64,000 bases of DNA, from NCBI GenBank assembly GCA_031281155.1, contig JAITFT010000084.1, positions 19,731 to 83,730 of the forward strand, in the 5' to 3' direction. Positions 60,059-64,000 of the stretch are shown one piece after another. Below the pieces are notes generated by a model. It searched no databases. It was not told the origin of the DNA and saw only the letters and a list, made by a program, of their open reading frames with translations. This DNA is from Candidatus Fibrimonadaceae bacterium. Its GTDB lineage: Bacteria; Fibrobacterota; Fibrobacteria; Fibrobacterales; Fibrobacteraceae. How positions within the stretch are numbered: position 1 is the stretch's first letter; each line of letters begins with the position of its first letter. The position numbers were made by a program, and so were the translations under genes.

Positions 60059-61294
60059 TTAAACTCTCCTCGTTCCAAAACTTGCGCATGTTCCTAAAAA
60101 CCACGCAGCAAAACCTGTTGTTGGCATATGCATTGGAATCGCATCTACCAAACCTAAAATAGCTATAACAATAAAACCTGAAAACAAAGCGTAAAAGACA
60201 GGGCTTTGTCTATTTTTTAGGAAGTATAGAAAAGGCTGCAACAAACATAAAAAAACAAATGTTCCTAATGTTAGAAAACCTATAATCCCATGTTCTGATA
60301 GTACAACCAAAAAAATATTATGCGCATGGGTATTTATACCAACATTTTCATAAACATTCATGGATTGCAGAAATAACTTGTATTTTTCAGGAAAATTGCC
60401 GGCACCTATCCCTAAAAGCATATTCTGTTCAAATACATTTATAGCATAATACCACATAAGAACTCTGCCCATATTGCTTGCATCCAATTTTCCTGCAATA
60501 AGAGAAGAAAATGTTTTTTTGATAAGTAAATCGTTTGGAAGCAAATTCCATACTATAACACTCAGAAGCGATAGTGCAATTATAATGCCAAGCGAATATG
60601 CAACTGTTTTGATGATACTAAATTTTTTGCTTTCAATAAATACAGCTGACAAAGTGCATAATCCCAAGCCAAAAAAAATCCCCAATAAGCCCATGCGCGT
60701 TCCGCTAAATATTATCGCCAAAAACACTAGAAAGGTACCCAGTAAAATTGTTTTTTTTGAATGCATCTTTGATAAGAAAACAATTATTATCCAGATTGTC
60801 CAAGTTACAACTAAAACAACAGCGTAAGCCGTCGCAACAGTTAAAGCAGCTTGGCCCACCCTTATAGCATTTGTTAACGCTTTCTCTAAAAACCCAGTTA
60901 AAATTAAATATGAACCATAAGCCGTTAAGAAATAAGCTATTTTTTTCGAATCCCACTCTAAGAGCATAACCCAAGCAAGTATAAACAAAGCAGTCAAGTA
61001 TCCTAAATAATGATAAATATTTATTTTATATGGTTGAATAAAAAAAATGGCTAAAATATACGCTATAGGCAAAAGCAGAATTAATAAAAAAGATTTATTT
61101 TGCCTTGTTGATAAAAAAACATAAAAAAAATGCAATACTGCTACAAATAAAATTGCATGGATTACATTTTGTGATTGAGCATGCATTTGACTAGATGCCA
61201 AAACAACCATTAAAACAGCCGCATGCTGTTTGTTTAATATCAACGAGCAAAGAAAAGATGAAAGCAATGCAAAGACAATTAAAATAACTATCAT
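60059..61294 (-). CDS. O-antigen ligase / Wzy-type polymerase (Wzy_C family)
   Basis: A protein of 411 residues with about eleven membrane segments and one large periplasmic loop. The Wzy_C/WaaL region has GTRMGLLGIFFGLGL and then NMLLGIGAGNFPEKY and THAHNIFLVVLSEHGIIGF, the conserved His-rich motif. It either polymerises repeat units or ligates glycan to an acceptor. It overlaps the Wzz gene by 4 nt. Confidence 0.82.
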   Translation of the reverse strand: MIVILIVFALLSSFLCSLILNKQHAAVLMVVLASSQMHAQSQNVIHAILFVAVLHFFYVFLSTRQNKSFLLILLLPIAYILAIFFIQPYKINIYHYLGYLTALFILAWVMLLEWDSKKIAYFLTAYGSYLILTGFLEKALTNAIRVGQAALTVATAYAVVLVVTWTIWIIIVFLSKMHSKKTILLGTFLVFLAIIFSGTRMGLLGIFFGLGLCTLSAVFIESKKFSIIKTVAYSLGIIIALSLLSVIVWNLLPNDLLIKKTFSSLIAGKLDASNMGRVLMWYYAINVFEQNMLLGIGAGNFPEKYKLFLQSMNVYENVGINTHAHNIFLVVLSEHGIIGFLTLGTFVFLCLLQPFLYFLKNRQSPVFYALFSGFIVIAILGLVDAIPMHMPTTGFAAWFLGTCASFGTRRV

Positions 61295-62466
61295 TTTGGA
61301 AGGCAGGCTTTGAGCAATTTTCTAATATTTTTCCTAGTTTTCTCTTCGCATGAAATTTCATTATTAAGCATGCCAAAAAGAATTAACAACGAAAAGACAA
61401 CAACGGCAGAAATTAAAGATGCCCCCACTGCCCACAATGCCCTTTTCGGCCTGCTCTTATAATCTGGCAAATAAGCATCTTGAACAACTTGTATAACAGG
61501 CAAATTTTTTGCAGCATTGGCTTCTTCCATAACAATATTGCCTTCTACCATTTCAAGAACTGTAAAAAGCCTGCTCAAACTATTCTCCAATTTAGTTTGC
61601 TCAATAAGCTTCTCAACTGCCCAATCGGAATTTATATAAACAGAATTTCTGCTCGGCACATATTCTTTTGAAAAATCGCCTCGCAGCTTTTGAGCCTCTC
61701 TTTCCAAAATAGCTCTTCTTTTGCGAAGCTCCAACGCTGTGGAATTATCCGAACCTACTTTGCTTTCGCTGATTTTTAAATTTTTAATCTGCTCTTCATA
61801 ACCAGCAAGAGCAGATATTGTAAGCTGCAATTGAGACTCTAAATTAAGCAAATTATTATCTCTATAAAAATTAACCAAAAGCTCGCTCAAAGAATCGGTT
61901 GATGTTACAACGCTTTGTTTAAAAGAATTTAATTGCTCTATTACTTGCAAAGCCCGCTCTTGCCTTAGCTTTATGTATTTTGAATTCGCCTCTTCGACAA
62001 CAAAACGAACTATATCTCGTGCAAGCTCCTTATTTCTTGCCTCGTAAGAACAGGAAATAACCCCCGTTAAATCATCAGCTTTAATATTTATATCTTTATA
62101 AAATTGCTTTATCAGAGCTTCCTTATATTTTGCGCTTTTGTAAATAGTATCCAATCTAAATTTTTCTATGGTAGCTAAATGAAGATCTCTTCCATCTATT
62201 ATTTCCAAATAAAGATCTTCATTCTCCGTGTTCCCCATGCCCATTGTTCCTAAAGTTCCCGCTAAATTAGACGGCACGGCATTTTTAAGCAAAGAACTTA
62301 CGCTTGTAGTCCTAGAACCTGTATCTAAAACAATTCTAATTTCGCTTTTGTAATAAGGCGGAATAACCCACGATATAGCGAGGCCTAAAAGCCCAGCCAA
62401 AAAAGGAATTCCAATTGAATATTTTTTTCTTTTTAGCAAAAAAATCAAAATTTCTGTTGAAGACAT
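61291..62466 (-). CDS. Wzz-family polysaccharide co-polymerase
   Basis: A protein of 391 residues with two membrane segments (about 20-37 and 352-377) flanking a large periplasmic helical domain; the Wzz N-domain (YYKSEIRIVLDTG) and a coiled coil (QLNSFKQSVVTSTDSLSELL) are visible, then KRALWAVGASLISAVVVF after the conserved Pro-rich PDYKSRPKR. It sets chain length. No kinase (BY-kinase) domain is attached. Confidence 0.85.
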   Translation of the reverse strand: MSSTEILIFLLKRKKYSIGIPFLAGLLGLAISWVIPPYYKSEIRIVLDTGSRTTSVSSLLKNAVPSNLAGTLGTMGMGNTENEDLYLEIIDGRDLHLATIEKFRLDTIYKSAKYKEALIKQFYKDINIKADDLTGVISCSYEARNKELARDIVRFVVEEANSKYIKLRQERALQVIEQLNSFKQSVVTSTDSLSELLVNFYRDNNLLNLESQLQLTISALAGYEEQIKNLKISESKVGSDNSTALELRKRRAILEREAQKLRGDFSKEYVPSRNSVYINSDWAVEKLIEQTKLENSLSRLFTVLEMVEGNIVMEEANAAKNLPVIQVVQDAYLPDYKSRPKRALWAVGASLISAVVVFSLLILFGMLNNEISCEEKTRKNIRKLLKACLPK

Positions 62467-62471
62467 AGTAA

Positions 62472-63623
62472 TTACCGAGCCACCAAGTAAATTGTTATTG
62501 CCGTTGATGCTATAGCCAAAAGAGATGAAACAAAAAACGTAACATCTTTTACTTGCTCATATCTGGCTCTTGGAATTTCAATAATATCGCCAGGTAAAAT
62601 TTCGCCTTTTGCCCAATCAACGGAAATTCTTTTTCCATTTCTCAAAACCGAAACTCTGGAAAAATCTCCAGTTATTATGGTTACCCCGCTGGCCGCCACA
62701 TAATCTGCTGCATGCATTGAAGGATTATAAGGAACCTTTCCAACCATTGCTACCGCTCCGCCTACATACACAAAAGGCGCTTGTATGTGAAACTCTATTT
62801 CATTCGCCGGTTCAGGCACAAAACTGCCTATTTGGCTAATATCAAGCCACCTGGTAAAGCCATCAATTGGGTACCTTACGCTTATTGCGCTATATCCCCT
62901 TTCAACATTTACGCCAATTTCTCGCGCGTATTCTTTTAATGTGCGTTTAGGAACGTGCGGAATGGTTAGAATTTTTCCGGAATGGCCTATGTCTATGGTA
63001 TGTAGCCACTCTTTGTTGGGAACCACTATAATGTCGCCGGCTTGCAAGAGAATATTCTCCGTTGTTGCAATGGTATCGCCTTTGCGATATATATATAGGC
63101 TGTCTTTATTAGCCCATGGCTGGAAATTCCCTGCCATATAAACCGCTCCTTTTGCTCTTGCCTGCCCGCTAACCACAACCTGCCCCGGATTCCACACGGC
63201 TCCCTGCACATTAACGGCAAAGCGGCGCAGTTGCACCAAATGCACACCTATAAATCTTTGGCCATAGCGACCTCTCATTTTTTCCAAAATTTCTTGCTTT
63301 GCTTTATAAAGAGGAATTCCGCTAACATTAACAAGCCCGCAATCTTGAATGGCCACTGTTCCTTCTGGAGAAACTTGCACCCCTACCGGCCCGCTTGGCA
63401 AAAGAATTTCAAAAAAATCGCCAGGGCCTATTATGTAATTTGAATCAATAGGAGTTTCCAAATACACAGGCGTTTGCGCAGCCGCATCTCTATGCCTGAT
63501 AATTTGTTCTTCATAGAATGTTGGCACGGGAACAGAGGCAGAAAATCTCATTTGGGAAATAATGCCATCAGCAGCGTTTGAAACAGAAACGCAAGCTAGC
63601 ATAAGTAAGAAAAATTTTATCAT
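62472..63623 (-). CDS. Wza-like polysaccharide export protein
   Basis: A protein of 383 residues with a signal peptide (MIKFFLLMLACVSVSNA). The poly_export domain has YIIGPGDFFEILLPSGPVGV and GTVAIQDCGLVNVSGI; SLBB domains (AVNVQGAVWNPGQVVVSG, FVYVGGAVAMVGKVPYN) follow; a C-terminal membrane segment (VSSLLAIASTAITIYLV) ends it. It forms the periplasmic/outer-membrane exit. Its ATG overlaps the stop of the upstream BtuF-like gene (ATGA). Confidence 0.88.
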   Translation of the reverse strand: MIKFFLLMLACVSVSNAADGIISQMRFSASVPVPTFYEEQIIRHRDAAAQTPVYLETPIDSNYIIGPGDFFEILLPSGPVGVQVSPEGTVAIQDCGLVNVSGIPLYKAKQEILEKMRGRYGQRFIGVHLVQLRRFAVNVQGAVWNPGQVVVSGQARAKGAVYMAGNFQPWANKDSLYIYRKGDTIATTENILLQAGDIIVVPNKEWLHTIDIGHSGKILTIPHVPKRTLKEYAREIGVNVERGYSAISVRYPIDGFTRWLDISQIGSFVPEPANEIEFHIQAPFVYVGGAVAMVGKVPYNPSMHAADYVAASGVTIITGDFSRVSVLRNGKRISVDWAKGEILPGDIIEIPRARYEQVKDVTFFVSSLLAIASTAITIYLVAR

Positions 63624-64000
63624 TTTACCGGCTCATAATATACAAATTTATGTTTTGGAAAAATCTCGGAGTGAAATATGAAAATCAAATCTGCCAAAAC
63701 CAAATCGGGGTATGCAACTGCGGATTCGTAGAAATCCCTGCTACCGTTCTTGCCCGTGCGTTTTGAGCTTTGATAGACCTTGCCGCTTTGCCACAAAGGA
63801 AGCATGGACATTCTAGGCTCGTTTTGCATAATTTCCGCCTTGCTTGCCCACAGGCTCGGATGCAGCCAGAACTCCGCCTGCATGCCGCTTTGCAAAGCGG
63901 TTTCTATTCCAAGCGTTAAAATGCCTGTTTGAGGGTTATTTTCCCAAATATATTTTGCTCCTGCGTCTCGTAAAAAATTCGCAAAATAACTGTTGCCGCC
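63620..64000 (-). CDS. BtuF/FecB-type periplasmic binding protein, C-terminal part, cut by right edge
   Basis: The frame is open to the last base. About 126 residues are visible: GGNSYFANFLRDAGAKYIWE, GIETALQSGMQAEFWLHPS and the end AYPDLVLADLIFIFHSEIFP then KHKFVYYEPVK, the C-terminal lobe of class III binding proteins (cobalamin, iron-siderophore). It overlaps wza by 4 nt, so the two are probably cotranscribed, which is unusual for a cofactor-uptake protein. Confidence 0.75.
   Translation of the reverse strand, partial: GGNSYFANFLRDAGAKYIWENNPQTGILTLGIETALQSGMQAEFWLHPSLWASKAEIMQNEPRMSMLPLWQSGKVYQSSKRTGKNGSRDFYESAVAYPDLVLADLIFIFHSEIFPKHKFVYYEPVK

Overview
The window looks like a chromosome segment of a Fibrobacterota-type bacterium (inferred from gene content, not from a database search). 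The clues are a lipoprotein with poly-serine linkers, a family GH8 glycanase ending in a type IX secretion (T9SS) sorting-like tail, a PorU-like C25 protease fragment at the left edge, type IV pilus and flagellar genes, and a moderately AT-rich diderm gene set. The flagellar genes (flgM, flgA, flgG) argue for a motile relative rather than the non-motile rumen type genus. There is one tRNA (Gln, CUG), no rRNA and no CRISPR. Layout: 1-3.4 kb holds the PorU-like fragment, a TonB-like/TPR pair, an RsuA-type pseudouridine synthase and tmk. 3.9-4.7 kb is gene debris (ankyrin end, T9SS tail copy, frameshifted small gene). 4.7-18.9 kb is housekeeping: M48 protease, ApaH-like phosphatase, biotin carrier, VanZ, hflX, a PRPP synthetase-like gene, BioC-like methyltransferase, aconitase, CBS protein, tRNA-Gln, an outer-membrane protein and uppP. 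17.0-25.0 kb is a pilMNOPQ operon ending in a membrane SpoIIE-type phosphatase, with a PilZ gene just upstream. 25.0-36.6 kb holds recJ, outer-membrane proteins, an unusual smc, flgM, ybeY, a diguanylate cyclase, a debris patch, and rimM/rpsP. 36.7-50.4 kb holds flgA/flgG, GH8, rbr-uppS-thyA, a DUF4349 cluster, adhE, pfkA and ppk1. 50.4-53.6 kb is accessory: an IS5-type remnant, a G+C-richer Tat-signal radical SAM gene, a DUF4143 ATPase and the poly-Ser lipoprotein. 53.7-64.0 kb is a surface-polysaccharide locus (FkbM methyltransferases, glycosyltransferases, a radical SAM enzyme, ligase, Wzz, Wza), ending in a BtuF-like gene cut by the right edge. Two signals stand out. First, a box reading TTTCTAYATT recurs before genes on both strands. 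In about 20 cases its last base lies 6-11 nt before the start codon, usually with no Shine-Dalgarno, so the predicted mRNA begins at or very near the start codon (leaderless). Where the box lies 24-30 nt upstream, an AGGAG-like site is usually present. Six divergent gene pairs share one palindrome made of two back-to-back boxes, including a 28-bp perfect palindrome at 57069-57096. An exact sigma-54 site before flgG also puts the transcript start at the ATG. Second, Smc has both ATPase head halves and long coiled coils but no recognisable hinge: at its midpoint is a short non-coil loop with a Cys-X3-Cys pair, reminiscent of a Rad50 zinc hook. How the genes connect: UppS and UppP serve the undecaprenyl carrier used by the polysaccharide locus. 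The GGDEF enzyme (with I-site) and the PilZ protein suggest c-di-GMP control of surface functions. T9SS-type tails occur on GH8 and a 105-residue exported protein and as debris. Mixed-acid style metabolism is suggested by adhE, and polyphosphate and glycolysis are joined in a pfkA-ppk1 pair.
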